Notes under the pieces: generated by a model
Told to the model about the DNA's origin: nothing
Database searches by the model: none
The model's input: the letters and a program-made list of their open reading frames with translations, nothing else
In this document: positions 35,583 through 44,341 of the stretch, in pieces
Position numbering within the stretch: the first letter of the stretch is position 1
Layout: each line of letters starts with the position of its first letter
DNA from: Acidobacteriaceae bacterium
Lineage (GTDB): Bacteria; Acidobacteriota; Terriglobia; Terriglobales; Acidobacteriaceae
Reading direction: 5' to 3'
Length of the DNA: 53,961 bases
Assembly (NCBI GenBank): GCA_025355385.1
Contig: JANXZS010000061.1
Location: forward strand, 1-53,961
Translations under genes and position numbers: made by a program

Positions 35583-37685
35583 ATGCAACCTACCCGTATC
35601 GTCCGCGTGCTGCTCGCCCTCACCAGTCTCTCTCTTTCCGGCTTTAGTTTTGCGCAATCCAATTCTTCCCGATCGGTTGTTGTTGCGGATACCCAAACGG
35701 GCGCGACGCCAGCCGAGCCCAAAAAGCCGATCCTCTTTGACACCACCGCCATCGACAAGACAGCCGATCCCTGCACCGACTTTTACCAATACTCCTGTGG
35801 CAACTGGGTCAAGTCGAACCCGGTCCCCGCCGACCAGGTTCGCTGGGGCCGCTTCAACGAACTTGCCGAGCGCAACAGCTGGTTGCTTTACCAACAGCTC
35901 CAGGTAGCTGCCGATCCTCAGGGCAAGCGTGGACCGCTGGAGGTCAAGTACGGGGACTTCTATGCTGCTTGCATGGCCAGCAGCGTGGTCGATGAAAAAG
36001 GTATCAAGCCCATTCAGCCGGCGCTGGACAAAATCGCTGCGCTTCAGGATAAGAAGAGTCTCGCCAGCTTGCTTGGCTCCCTCAATACCCAGTTCGCGGT
36101 CAACGCGTTGCTGCGATTCAATGTCGAACAGGATGACAAAGACTCGTCGCAGCAGATCGCATCGACGATGCAGGGTGGTCTGGGCCTTCCGGATCGCGAC
36201 TATTACCTCGACGCCAGCGAGCGCCAGCAGAAGATTCGCGAGCAGTACACACAACATGTGACGGATATCTTCAAGCTGGCCGGGGATACACCCCAGCAGG
36301 CCGCCGCCGAGGCCGCCAGTGTGCTGACAATCGAAACCGCCCTGGCCAAGGTCTCCTCGACCCGCACCGACCTGCGGGAGCCGGAGAAGAACTACCACAT
36401 CCTCACCCTCGCGGAGCTGGCTAAGCTCGCATCCAACTTCGACTGGAACGCCTACTTCGACAGCATCGGCGTGCGCAAGTTCAATAGCCTGGACGTCGGT
36501 CAACCGGAGTTCGTCAAGGGCATGAACGAGTTGATTGGCGCGCAAAGCCTGGAGACCTGGAAGAGCTACCTGCGCTGGCATACCCTGCACACCGCTGCCC
36601 CCTGGTTGTCGCAGCCCTTCGACCAGGAGAACTACAACTTCTATCAGGCGACTCTCGCAGGGCAGCGCGCGCCCACGCCCCGGTGGAAGCGCTGCACCCG
36701 ATTGACAGATACATCTCTCGGAGAAGCCGTCGGGCAGGATTGGGTCCGCAAAAACTTCCCTCCGGATGCCAAAGCCAATATGAGCAAGTTGGTGGCAGCG
36801 CTCGACACCGCGCTCGCTCAGGACATACAACAACTTGCGTGGATGTCGGATGCAACCAAGAAACAGGCTGCTGAGAAGCTCGCGGCTATTCGCAACAAGA
36901 TTGGATACCCGGAGACCTGGCGCGACTACTCCACCGTGGTGGTCAAGCGCGACGATCTGCTCGGTAACATTCAACGTGCCTCGAACTTTGAGCGCCAGCG
37001 CAATCTCGACAAGCTGGGCAAGCCGGTAGACGAAAGAGAATGGGGCATGACGCCTCCCACTGTCAACGCCTACTACAACGACAGCCTGAACGATATCAAC
37101 TTTCCTGCCGGTATCCTGCAGCCACCTTTCTTTGACAATTCGATGGACCCCGCAGTCAATTTCGGTGGCATTGGGGTAGTCATCGGCCACGAGATGACCC
37201 ACGGCTTTGATGACCAGGGCAGCAAGTACGACGGCAAGGGCAACCGGAGGGAGTGGCAGACGCCGGAAGACCGCAAGGCCTTCACCGAGCGCACAGACTG
37301 CGAAGTGGCGGAATATGGTGATTTCGAGGCGGTCCCGGGACAGAAGCTCAATGGCAAGCTCACCCTGGGCGAGAACACCGCGGACAACGGTGGCATCCGC
37401 ATCGCCTACATGGCCCTGATGAACACCCTCGCCGCTGAAGGATCCAAGCTAAACCGGCAACTGGATGGCTACACCGCGCAGCAGCAATTCTTTATCGCCT
37501 TCGGTCAGGTATGGTGCTCCAACTCGACCGATCAGTCCGCCCGCCTGCTGGCGCGCACCGATCCGCATTCTCCCGGCAAGTGGAGAGTCAATGGCACGGT
37601 GCAGAATTTCGAGGACTTCGGCAGGGCTTTTGGCTGCAAAAAGGGCCAACCGATGTATCCGGAGAAGGCCTGCCGGGTCTGGTAG
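35583..37685 (+). CDS. M13 family zinc metalloendopeptidase (neprilysin/PepO type), exported
   Basis: Secreted endopeptidase of 700 residues that should cleave oligopeptides. The signal peptide (1-24) ends in F-S-F-A. The N-terminal M13 domain has D-P-C-T-D-F-Y-Q-Y-S-C-G-N-W. The zinc site is H536-E-M-T-H540 with Glu597 in E597-N-T-A-D, and N-A-Y-Y plus F-P-A-G-I-L-Q-P-P-F-F line the substrate cleft. The protein ends in the typical C-R-V-W. Length and all catalytic residues are normal. AGGAG stands about five bases before ATG 35583, so the longer frame from 35532 is rejected. It likely works alone in the periplasm. Confidence 0.96.
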   Translation: MQPTRIVRVLLALTSLSLSGFSFAQSNSSRSVVVADTQTGATPAEPKKPILFDTTAIDKTADPCTDFYQYSCGNWVKSNPVPADQVRWGRFNELAERNSWLLYQQLQVAADPQGKRGPLEVKYGDFYAACMASSVVDEKGIKPIQPALDKIAALQDKKSLASLLGSLNTQFAVNALLRFNVEQDDKDSSQQIASTMQGGLGLPDRDYYLDASERQQKIREQYTQHVTDIFKLAGDTPQQAAAEAASVLTIETALAKVSSTRTDLREPEKNYHILTLAELAKLASNFDWNAYFDSIGVRKFNSLDVGQPEFVKGMNELIGAQSLETWKSYLRWHTLHTAAPWLSQPFDQENYNFYQATLAGQRAPTPRWKRCTRLTDTSLGEAVGQDWVRKNFPPDAKANMSKLVAALDTALAQDIQQLAWMSDATKKQAAEKLAAIRNKIGYPETWRDYSTVVVKRDDLLGNIQRASNFERQRNLDKLGKPVDEREWGMTPPTVNAYYNDSLNDINFPAGILQPPFFDNSMDPAVNFGGIGVVIGHEMTHGFDDQGSKYDGKGNRREWQTPEDRKAFTERTDCEVAEYGDFEAVPGQKLNGKLTLGENTADNGGIRIAYMALMNTLAAEGSKLNRQLDGYTAQQQFFIAFGQVWCSNSTDQSARLLARTDPHSPGKWRVNGTVQNFEDFGRAFGCKKGQPMYPEKACRVW

Positions 37686-37800
37686 ATTCAATTTAGGCGA
37701 TTGAGTGCGGCTGGGCTGCCGACAACTGGCACCCGGCTTCGCTCCATGCTTGCGCTCCTACGACTGGAGCAGATCCACTTCTACCGCGTCCTGGACGGAT

Positions 37801-37838
37801 GCGAGTGCGGGTTTTCTTCAGGGAAAAGCCGCACTCGC
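37801..37838. terminator. Long stem-loop after the M13 peptidase gene
   Basis: GCGAGTGCGG (37801-37810) pairs perfectly with CCGCACTCGC (37829-37838). After one mismatch, TTTTC pairs with GAAAA, leaving a six-base loop. There is no T-run on either side, so it is only a possible terminator or an RNA-stabilising hairpin. The rest of the 302-base gap (37686-37987) holds the leader of the next gene. Confidence 0.4.
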
Positions 37839-37874
37839 AAGTGATACGCCGGAGATGCGAGAAGTGGAACTGCC

Positions 37875-37949
37875 CTAGCCGAAAGTGATCTAAGCTTTTA
37901 CAATTCAATTTGGGAGTGATCCCGATCCAGCTCTGCTGCCAAGCGCAGC
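37875..37949 (+). promoter_or_regulatory. Conserved 5' leader of propeller gene 1
   Basis: CTAGCCGAAAG (37875-37885), six variable bases, then AAGCTTTTACAATTCAA (37892-37908) are identical to the block before the second propeller gene. Two small hairpins follow: GGGA/TCCC (37912-37923) and GCTGC/GCAGC (37935-37949). The block ends 79 bases before the ATG. TACAAT could be a -10 box, but no matching -35 box is seen. Confidence 0.6.
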
Positions 37950-37987
37950 CCTCCACCAGCTTCCGCTGGCGAGGATGAAGGAAGCTC

Positions 37988-39247
37988 ATGAAGTTCAGTA
38001 ATCTCGGCCAGATACTCTTGGCCTCTGTCGTCTCCGTAGGGCTTTGCCTGGGAGTGACCTCGTGCAGCACCAGCTTTACAGTCGGCTTCCTTTATGTCGT
38101 CGGCGCGTCTACGACCAATGGAGCCTCGGGCCAGATTTCGGGTTTCAAGATCAATAATGACACCGGCCGCCTGACCCCGATTAAGAAGTCGCCGTTCAGC
38201 AGCGCAGGCGCTAATCCCATCCGCGCCGTAGTCTTTCCCGGCGGACGATTTATTTATGTGCTGAACTCCAGGCCAAGCGGTACCACCGGCGGCAATATAG
38301 CGTTGTTCACCGTCGGTGGCGATGGAGTCCTGGCCTTTCAGGCGAGCTACAGCAGCCAGGGCAACATACCGGTTTCTATTGCCGCCGGCAGTAATGGCGG
38401 TAGCTTTCTCTACGTGCTGGATCAACAGGTGCTCGACAGCACCGGCAACGTGGTCAACTCCGGCAACGGGGCCATCACGGCATTCTCTGTAGACCCCAAC
38501 ACCGGACGCCTGTCACTGATTACTAATCAGCAGGTGCTGGCTCCCGGCGGCGGCCAGTTGACGTATTTCCCAGTTGGCAACAAGCCGACGGCATTCGGTC
38601 CGATTAGTGGCAGCGCGATCACTGGCTCCAGCGTTTACACGGTCGATTCCGACCAGTCCATTTTCCCGTATTCGGTCAATCCTCAAAACGGCCAGCTGGC
38701 GGTGACGCAAAATGGACCGCAGCCCACAGGGGCAACCCGTATCAGCGTGATTGGCGGCAGCGGCGCGAATGTCTTTCTGTTGGATGCGGGCACCACGCCG
38801 AGCACGATTCTTGCCTACACACGTGGGCCAAACGGCTCTCTGCAGACCGTCGTTGGTGGCGCCATTAAGAATGAGCCGACCGTGACCAATCCCAGCGACC
38901 TGGTAGTCGACTCCAAAGGCAAATTTCTATACATCGCCAACAGCGGACCGAACAACAATCCCAGCAATCCGTCGAGCGCGATCAGCGCCTATTCCATTTT
39001 GCCCAATGCCAACGGCGGACTGCTGACCGTCGTTGCTGGAGAGCCGTTCCCTTCCGGGGCACAACCCGTCTGCATACTGGAAGACCCCTCCAACCAGTAC
39101 ATCTATACGGCCAACTTCAGCGACAGCACGGTGACCGGCAGAAAGATCGATACCAACACCGGCGTTTTGAGCGATCTGATCAAAGGCACTAGCTTCTCAA
39201 CAGCCGGAAATCCAACATGGTGCGTCGTTAGCGGTAGAACGCAGTAG
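37988..39247 (+). CDS. YVTN/lactonase-like beta-propeller lipoprotein 1
   Basis: Exported lipoprotein of 419 residues. The signal sequence ends in the lipobox V-T-S-C, so Cys near position 26 should be lipid-modified. The mature part is a seven-blade-type propeller with repeated F-L-Y-V, F-I-Y-V-L-N-S, F-L-Y-I-A-N-S and Y-I-Y-T-A-N-F strands and N-T-G-R-L / N-G-Q-L turns. Family members resemble 6-phosphogluconolactonase, but most have no proven activity. AAGGAAG stands five bases before the ATG. A paralogue with a similar leader follows 306 bases later, which indicates tandem duplication. Confidence 0.85.
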   Translation: MKFSNLGQILLASVVSVGLCLGVTSCSTSFTVGFLYVVGASTTNGASGQISGFKINNDTGRLTPIKKSPFSSAGANPIRAVVFPGGRFIYVLNSRPSGTTGGNIALFTVGGDGVLAFQASYSSQGNIPVSIAAGSNGGSFLYVLDQQVLDSTGNVVNSGNGAITAFSVDPNTGRLSLITNQQVLAPGGGQLTYFPVGNKPTAFGPISGSAITGSSVYTVDSDQSIFPYSVNPQNGQLAVTQNGPQPTGATRISVIGGSGANVFLLDAGTTPSTILAYTRGPNGSLQTVVGGAIKNEPTVTNPSDLVVDSKGKFLYIANSGPNNNPSNPSSAISAYSILPNANGGLLTVVAGEPFPSGAQPVCILEDPSNQYIYTANFSDSTVTGRKIDTNTGVLSDLIKGTSFSTAGNPTWCVVSGRTQ

Positions 39248-39441
39248 ATCTACCACACCACCTTTGCCAGAAGGCTCGCGGCAAGCGGGCCTTCTGCATT
39301 CCAACCCTGCTTGAAGATGGCAGTACTACTGCCCTGAGATAGGCATCACGCCATGTCCCCAGTTAAAGACTGCACCGGGGGATTCTCCACCCCGGCTTAG
39401 TCACGGCAACACACTGAAACGCATAAATGAAGGCGCCTGAG
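39248..39441. terminator. Stem-loop cluster between the two propeller genes
   Basis: Three dyads fill this part of the 306-base gap. CAGAAGGC (39267-39274) pairs with GCCTTCTG (39288-39295), with CGC/GCG inside, as in a terminator. GGCAGTA-C-TACTGCC (39319-39333) is an odd palindrome. CCGGGG (39375-39380) pairs with CCCCGG (39390-39395). No T-run follows any of them. The first is the best candidate for ending propeller gene 1. Confidence 0.4.
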
Positions 39442-39514
39442 CTAGCCGAAAGCCGCTCAAGCTTTTACAATTCAAGGGGAGTCATCCCCATCCAGGTTTT
39501 GCTGCGATTGCAGC
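39442..39514 (+). promoter_or_regulatory. Conserved 5' leader of propeller gene 2
   Basis: CTAGCCGAAAG (39442-39452), six bases, and AAGCTTTTACAATTCAA (39459-39475) repeat the leader of gene 1 with the same spacing. The hairpins are kept while their sequence varies: GGGGA/TCCCC (39476-39489) is one pair longer than in copy 1, and GCTGC/GCAGC (39501-39514) has a four-base loop. Distance to the ATG is 79 bases, one base different from copy 1. Confidence 0.6.
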
Positions 39515-39553
39515 CCCAGGTCGCTGTATCTGCGTCCAGGACGAAGGAAGCGC

Positions 39554-40753
39554 ATGAAGTTGAGGAAATTCGGTCAGGTTTTGCTGGCCATTGCTGTATC
39601 CCTAGGTTCGAGTTTTCTAATCACCGCGTGTGGCAACACACATACTATCGACTTCCTTTACATCACTTCCTCGAAGAATAATCCGGGGCAGGTTGCTGTC
39701 TACAAAGTCGACAGCGGATCGGGCGCACTCATCCAAATCCCCCAGTCACCCTACCCTTCGGGTGGCCGTAATCCCGTAGCGGAAGTGACCTCGCCGAATG
39801 CCAAAAATCTCTACGTGATCAATCGCGACGACAACACCGTCGTGCAGTTCGCGATTGGCACCGATGGCAAACTCTACCCCCTGCACACCGTAAATACACC
39901 GGGTGGCTTCCCCGTTGCAGTGGCCATCAATGCGGCTGGTACTTTCCTGTACGTGGTGGATACTTATCAATCCGGCTTTACCGATGCGACGCCGGGTTCT
40001 GGCGCTGTCGTGGTCTATCCGGTGGCTAAGGATGGGTCTCTTGGCACCGCTGTCGCCAACGGAAACCTGGCCTACTTTCCGGTCGGCGTCGCACCAGCCG
40101 GAGTGACCGTGCTTCCCGATGGCAGCTCGGTATACGTGGCCACCAAAGGTGGCACCACAAAGGCTGATGGTGTCCAACTGGGACGCGTTTACACATTCAA
40201 CTCCAGCAGCGGCGGTTCGCTCACAGCCATTGGAACCGGCTTTGTTGCGGCTGGCGTGGCGCCGACCGCAATTGCCAGCGATCCCACCGGTCGCTTCGTC
40301 TACGCGACTGACGGATCCGCGAATCAGCTGATTGGGTATAGCGTGACTTCCGGCGGAATGCTTACTCCAATGATCAACGGGCCCTTTAAGACCGACCTGT
40401 TCCCGGTCAGCGTTACCATCGATCCCCGCGGATTCTACATATACGTTGCAAACTTCAATGCCAATACACTGAGTGCCTACGCCATCGATCAATCCAATGG
40501 CACTCCCAGCCAGGTCGCGGGTTCGGGCACCTTTGGCACCCGCACTGGCCCTACATGTGTCATTGTCGAGCCCTCCCTTGGACGCTACGTTTATACCTCC
40601 AACTTCCTCGACAACACGATCACGGCTCTACAGCTCAATCCTCACACTGGAGGCTTGATCGGCGTGCAGAACTCGCCCTTCGCCGCTCCCGGTCAGCCTA
40701 CCTGTGCAGCAGCGATCGCGCACGGGAATCACTCCCTTCAGGCGGTCCCATAA
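39554..40753 (+). CDS. YVTN/lactonase-like beta-propeller lipoprotein 2
   Basis: Lipoprotein of 399 residues, paralogous to the upstream gene. Its start M-K-L-R-K-F-G-Q-V-L-L-A parallels M-K-F-S-N-L-G-Q-I-L-L-A of the first. The lipobox is I-T-A-C. Propeller strands include N-L-Y-V-I-N-R-D-D-N-T-V, F-L-Y-V-V-D, F-V-Y-A-T-D, Y-I-Y-V-A-N-F and Y-V-Y-T-S-N-F-L-D-N-T-I. The two proteins have diverged in their blades, so the duplication is not recent. AAGGAAG precedes the ATG by five bases. A strong terminator follows 23 bases after the stop. The ligand is unknown. Confidence 0.85.
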   Translation: MKLRKFGQVLLAIAVSLGSSFLITACGNTHTIDFLYITSSKNNPGQVAVYKVDSGSGALIQIPQSPYPSGGRNPVAEVTSPNAKNLYVINRDDNTVVQFAIGTDGKLYPLHTVNTPGGFPVAVAINAAGTFLYVVDTYQSGFTDATPGSGAVVVYPVAKDGSLGTAVANGNLAYFPVGVAPAGVTVLPDGSSVYVATKGGTTKADGVQLGRVYTFNSSSGGSLTAIGTGFVAAGVAPTAIASDPTGRFVYATDGSANQLIGYSVTSGGMLTPMINGPFKTDLFPVSVTIDPRGFYIYVANFNANTLSAYAIDQSNGTPSQVAGSGTFGTRTGPTCVIVEPSLGRYVYTSNFLDNTITALQLNPHTGGLIGVQNSPFAAPGQPTCAAAIAHGNHSLQAVP

Positions 40754-40776
40754 CCCGGCTATATTTGAATGCAAAG

Positions 40777-40807
40777 AAAAGGTCCGCTTCTATGGCGGAC
40801 CTTTTTT
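40777..40807 (+). terminator. Rho-independent terminator after propeller gene 2
   Basis: AAAAGGTCCGC pairs with GCGGACCTTTT around a seven-base loop (TTCTATG), and the stem runs into six T bases. This is a textbook intrinsic terminator. The A-rich left side could also serve the minus-strand acyltransferase gene ending at 40884. Confidence 0.85.
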
Positions 40808-40883
40808 CATGCTCGGTTAGCTCTTTTTGGAGGAGACGAAATGCTGCGGAGAAACAGTTCGAGGAACCTGAGCATGGCTTGTG

Positions 40884-42098
40884 TCAGAGGCGCAGCCAGC
40901 GCTTCATCCACCGCGCTCCCGGGCGCTCCACCAGATGCAGCGCGGCCAGCGCTCCCATCACCAACAGCAGGTACGAGATCCACGGATCAAACTGGTTCAG
41001 TCCCGTCCAATCCAATATGCGAGATTCATGCAGCAGGGTCCACATGTTGAAGTGCAGTAGATAAAGGCAGTAGCTGGCTTCGCCGATGAGGACAAAGGCG
41101 CGGAAGCTGAAGAAGTGCGCCAGGGGATTGGTACCCGCAAGCCCCAGGATGAGCGCCCCGAAGAGCGGCATGAGGAGGCCGTCGTGCATCAAGGCGTAGG
41201 GCAGCCTGCTCCCATAAAAAAGCATGACGTACAGCCCCACAAATCCCACGATCCCCAGCCACAAGCGCAGGCGCGCTGCGGGTGGAATGCGCTGGTTCAC
41301 GGCTGCCAGTGTCACTCCAAACAGGAACGAAGGCAGGTGGGGCAGCGGTGTATATTTCAGCGTCCTCATCCAGAGGCCGTTGGTGTAGCGGCCGGGGTGA
41401 AGGTCGCCGTCGGGATGCAACCAGGTGTAGAGCGCGGGCGCGACCATGCCAGCTACCCAGAAGATGAGCAGCAGCCCAAAGAGCCGCCTCCACTCTCGCG
41501 GCATGCGCCAGCGGATCAGCCAGGGAAAGAGAATGATGAAGAAGATTTCGGCGGACATGGTCCACGCCGGGGTGTTCCAGAAAGTGGAGAGCGCCGGGCT
41601 CCACCCCTGCAGCAGCAATGGCGTCAAGATAGCCCCGGCCACAAACATCGCCCGCGAATGGGCATGGAGTTCCATGCCAAGCATCTGCACGGAGACCAGC
41701 AGGCTGAGAATATAGACCGGGTACAGCCGCGTCAGGCGCGCCCTCCAGAAGCGTGAGGCAGAGACCTCTCCGCGAGCGCCACGATCGGCGTAGTTATAAG
41801 CAAGGATGAAGCCGGAGAGCAGCAGAAAAAAACTTACCGAGATAAATCCGGCATCGACAATCGGCGCGAACCAGCCAAACCATTGCGGATTGGAAAAGTG
41901 GAAAAAGACAAGATTGAGCGCTGCAAAAGAGCGAAGACCGGTCAGAGCAGGCAGCCGGGAAGGCTTTTCTTGCGTGGCGGGGCTATCCCCGGTCAGGCCG
42001 TCACCAACGAGCCGATCTTCTCTCCGCTCACCACTCGACGGATGTTGCCCGGGTGGTTCATGTTGAAGATGATCATCGGCAGATTGTTGTCTTTGCAA
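40884..42098 (-). CDS. Acyltransferase 3 family membrane protein
   Basis: Integral membrane acyltransferase with about ten helices, of the type that O-acylates sugars in lipopolysaccharide, exopolysaccharide or glycans. The domain begins at [12 protein letters not shown], with F-F-H-F as the conserved His region. [16 protein letters not shown] and W-T-M-S-A-E-I-F-F follow. The protein ends in the usual V-E-R-P-G-A. The start is uncertain. TTG 42098 gives 404 residues but overlaps pyrH by 106 bases. The only nearer option is CTG 41996, which overlaps the pyrH stop as CTGA. It is probably translated with pyrH. Confidence 0.82.
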   Translation of the reverse strand: MQRQQSADDHLQHEPPGQHPSSGERREDRLVGDGLTGDSPATQEKPSRLPALTGLRSFAALNLVFFHFSNPQWFGWFAPIVDAGFISVSFFLLLSGFILAYNYADRGARGEVSASRFWRARLTRLYPVYILSLLVSVQMLGMELHAHSRAMFVAGAILTPLLLQGWSPALSTFWNTPAWTMSAEIFFIILFPWLIRWRMPREWRRLFGLLLIFWVAGMVAPALYTWLHPDGDLHPGRYTNGLWMRTLKYTPLPHLPSFLFGVTLAAVNQRIPPAARLRLWLGIVGFVGLYVMLFYGSRLPYALMHDGLLMPLFGALILGLAGTNPLAHFFSFRAFVLIGEASYCLYLLHFNMWTLLHESRILDWTGLNQFDPWISYLLLVMGALAALHLVERPGARWMKRWLRL

Positions 42099-42697
42099 AG
42101 GCTCACCGCGGTTGCGTCCATCACCTTCAACCCTAGCCGCAGGATTTCCATGTAGGTGATGTGCTCGAACTTGACAGCATCCTTACTCAGGACGGGATCG
42201 GCGTCATACACGCCTTCGACCTTGGTCGCCTTCAGCAGGACGTCCGCCTTGATCTCCATGGCGCGAAGTGACGCTGCGGTATCGGTGGAGAAGTAGGGGT
42301 TGCCCAGCCCGGCAGCAAAGATCACTACGCGGCCTTTCTCGAGGTGACGGACGGCGCGCCTGCGGATGTAAGGTTCCGCCACGCGATTCATCTCGATGGC
42401 CGACATCACCCGGCAGACCGTGCCCTTCTTCTCAATCGCATCCTGGAGTGCCAGGGCATTGATCACCGTCGCCAGCATGCCCATGTTGTCTGCGGAAACG
42501 CGGTCCATATCCTTGGCCTGCTCCGCCACCCCGCGAAAGAAGTTGCCGCCGCCTACAACAATCGCGACTTCGACGCCCATAGCATGGACCTCAGTGATTT
42601 CCTGCGCGATTTCGTGAACGCGAGTGACATCAACGCCAAAGCCTCGACCCGCAGCCAGGGCTTCCCCGGAGAGCTTCAGAACTATTCTTTTATACAT
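41993..42697 (-). CDS. pyrH: UMP kinase
   Basis: Phosphorylates UMP to UDP, essential for pyrimidine nucleotide supply. The 234-residue hexameric type begins [14 protein letters not shown]. It has [33 protein letters not shown] and G-N-P-Y-F-S-T-D-T. The frame runs back to 42763, but ATG 42697 gives the family start and follows GAGGGA. It lies in the rpsB-tsf-pyrH neighbourhood typical of bacteria. Here a DUF4188 gene sits between tsf and pyrH, and an acyltransferase replaces the usual next gene, frr. Confidence 0.95.
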   Translation of the reverse strand: MYKRIVLKLSGEALAAGRGFGVDVTRVHEIAQEITEVHAMGVEVAIVVGGGNFFRGVAEQAKDMDRVSADNMGMLATVINALALQDAIEKKGTVCRVMSAIEMNRVAEPYIRRRAVRHLEKGRVVIFAAGLGNPYFSTDTAASLRAMEIKADVLLKATKVEGVYDADPVLSKDAVKFEHITYMEILRLGLKVMDATAVSLCKDNNLPMIIFNMNHPGNIRRVVSGEKIGSLVTA

Positions 42698-42762
42698 TCC
42701 CTCAGGAGTATCGCACACCGCTCCGGCCCCGCTGTAGCAGGAAATCTCGGTCGTATTTGCCA

Positions 42763-43278
42763 CTACTCGCCGCGCTGGTCGTAGAGTTCCTTCTCTGACA
42801 TAACGGGATGGTTCGCAAACTCTGTGCCGCTCCGGCCTGCAGCGCCAAACATGGGACCGCGAGCTGGTAAAACCGGCGCGAAGGCCGCAAGTCCCACAAG
42901 TTGAGGCACATCGTCGTAGATCGCCTCCATGCCCCCTCGCAGGGAATAGCTCTCATGCCAAAAACCGGTTCCACCAGAATCCTTGAGAAACGCCTTCCAC
43001 CACTGGCGGTGCGGGTCCGAGCGTGTCCAATCGAGCAGCGTATCCTGATCCCGCCAGTACTGGCGCATACCGACGTGAGCGGGGAACAGAGAATAGATGA
43101 TCGTCTCGTGGCGAAGGAGGCCGTCTGGACGACTCGCGGCGGAGGCTGAGATCTTGGGACCAAAGCCCAGCAGGGTCTTGATCCCGGTGACGCGATTCAC
43201 CCTCATTCCCAAATAGACCACTACCAGGTCGGGGTATCCCGATAGATCGACGGTCCGTCGTTCAACATGTGTCGTCAT
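42763..43278 (-). CDS. DUF4188 domain protein (monooxygenase-like)
   Basis: Cytoplasmic protein of about 171 residues matching DUF4188, a family sometimes annotated as monooxygenase- or aldoxime-dehydratase-related. Recognisable parts are V-V-V-Y-L-G-M-R-V, the [13 protein letters not shown] block and the G-T-G-F-W-H-E-S-Y motif. The latter two contain the conserved aromatic and His residues of this dimeric alpha/beta-barrel group. Function is not established. ATG 43278 is preferred to the start at 43299. It lies between tsf and pyrH on the same strand, an unusual place, so coexpression with translation genes is possible. Confidence 0.75.
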   Translation of the reverse strand: MTTHVERRTVDLSGYPDLVVVYLGMRVNRVTGIKTLLGFGPKISASAASRPDGLLRHETIIYSLFPAHVGMRQYWRDQDTLLDWTRSDPHRQWWKAFLKDSGGTGFWHESYSLRGGMEAIYDDVPQLVGLAAFAPVLPARGPMFGAAGRSGTEFANHPVMSEKELYDQRGE

Positions 43279-43402
43279 ATCATCCAGAGATGCGCGCACA
43301 ACTGCAATCGTCGCGTAGTATCTTTAGTCACAATCTTTCGATAAAAGGAGAGGCCCGGAGCATGTGCCCCGGGCCTGGCGACTCTGGCTGTTCCTTGCTT
43401 CG

Positions 43403-44059
43403 TTACTCGTGCTCAACTGCAGACGGCTTGATCTGGGCTACCGTGTATCCGGCATCGCCAACTTTGAAGCGTGCGAAGCGGCGCACCGTCATGTTCTCGC
43501 CCAGCTTGCCGACCTTCTGGCCGATGAGTTCCTTGATGGTGACCGATTGCTCCTTGATGAATGGCTGCTCCAATAGGCACACCTCCTCGTAGAATTTGCT
43601 CATCTTGCCTTCGACGATCTTCTCGATCACCGCGGCAGGCTTGCCCGTAGCAGCGGCCTGGGCGCGATAGATATCCTGCTCGCGCGCGAGATCTTCCTTG
43701 GTCACGTCTTCAGTGCGGATATATCGCGGATCGGTGGCCGCGATGTGCATCGCAATATCCTTCAGCAGCTCCTGGAAATCTTCGGTGCGGGCCACAAAAT
43801 CGCTCTCACAATTAACTTCCAGCAGCACGCCAATCTTGCCGCCGGCGTGAATGTACGTGCCAACCGCGCCCTCGCTGGTGTTGCGGGTGGCCTTCTTTGC
43901 TGCCGAAGCCATCCCCTTCTTGCGCAGGACCACGATCGCCTCTTCCACATTGCCATTCGCCTCCATCAGGGCGGAGCGGCAATCCATCATCGGAGCTCCA
44001 GTCTTTTCACGCAGATCTTTTACCTGTGCAGCAGAAATGTTCTCAGTCACGGTCGACAT
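43403..44059 (-). CDS. tsf: Elongation factor Ts
   Basis: Nucleotide-exchange factor that recycles EF-Tu from GDP to GTP. The 218-residue protein has the N-terminal UBA-like helix bundle (A-A-Q-V-K-D-L-R-E-K-T-G-A-P-M-M-D-C) and the dimerisation core with V-N-C-E-S-D-F-V-A-R, the key D-F-V contact with EF-Tu. C-L-L-E-Q-P-F follows near the end. It is shorter than the E. coli protein (283 residues), in line with the compact form seen in many phyla. The ATG at 44059 follows AGGGAAAAAGG. The 282-base spacer to rpsB is longer than usual and holds a hairpin. Confidence 0.94.
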   Translation of the reverse strand: MSTVTENISAAQVKDLREKTGAPMMDCRSALMEANGNVEEAIVVLRKKGMASAAKKATRNTSEGAVGTYIHAGGKIGVLLEVNCESDFVARTEDFQELLKDIAMHIAATDPRYIRTEDVTKEDLAREQDIYRAQAAATGKPAAVIEKIVEGKMSKFYEEVCLLEQPFIKEQSVTIKELIGQKVGKLGENMTVRRFARFKVGDAGYTVAQIKPSAVEHE

Positions 44060-44260
44060 CCTTTTTCCCTGATCGCTTTCAGTTGAAAATCTACCAGCAA
44101 TAAGAGCCATCAAAACGGCTCCAGTCCTATAACGCAATTCCACAACTACGCTCCCGGATGTTCAGAGGCGAAGTACTGATTTTCTTTTCGGAAAGCCACG
44201 CCGGGATCTGCTGCTTCAAATCCACCAGAAGTGAGACTACTACAGCCAGACACAAGGAAA

Positions 44261-44287
44261 GCGTGGCACGAAACTCCGCGGCCACGC
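44261..44287 (-). terminator. Stem-loop in the rpsB-tsf spacer
   Basis: GCGTGGC (44261-44267) pairs with GCCACGC (44281-44287). Read on the minus strand the stem is followed by TTTCCTTGTG, a weak T-rich stretch. It may partly end rpsB transcription and lower tsf expression. Nothing else is seen in 44060-44341. Confidence 0.35.
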
Positions 44288-44341
44288 TCCCTGAACAGCC
44301 CGACGCGAATCTCAGCTCAAAAAGGCAGATCCGGAATCGCC

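Noticed and set aside
35469-37202. 577-residue open frame antisense to the M13 peptidase gene
   Set aside because: The plus strand carries a complete, motif-rich M13 peptidase. The antisense frame has no recognisable domain.
39248-39553. Search for a tRNA or small RNA gene in the gap between propeller genes
   Set aside because: The dyads do not form a cloverleaf, and no T-arm consensus is present.
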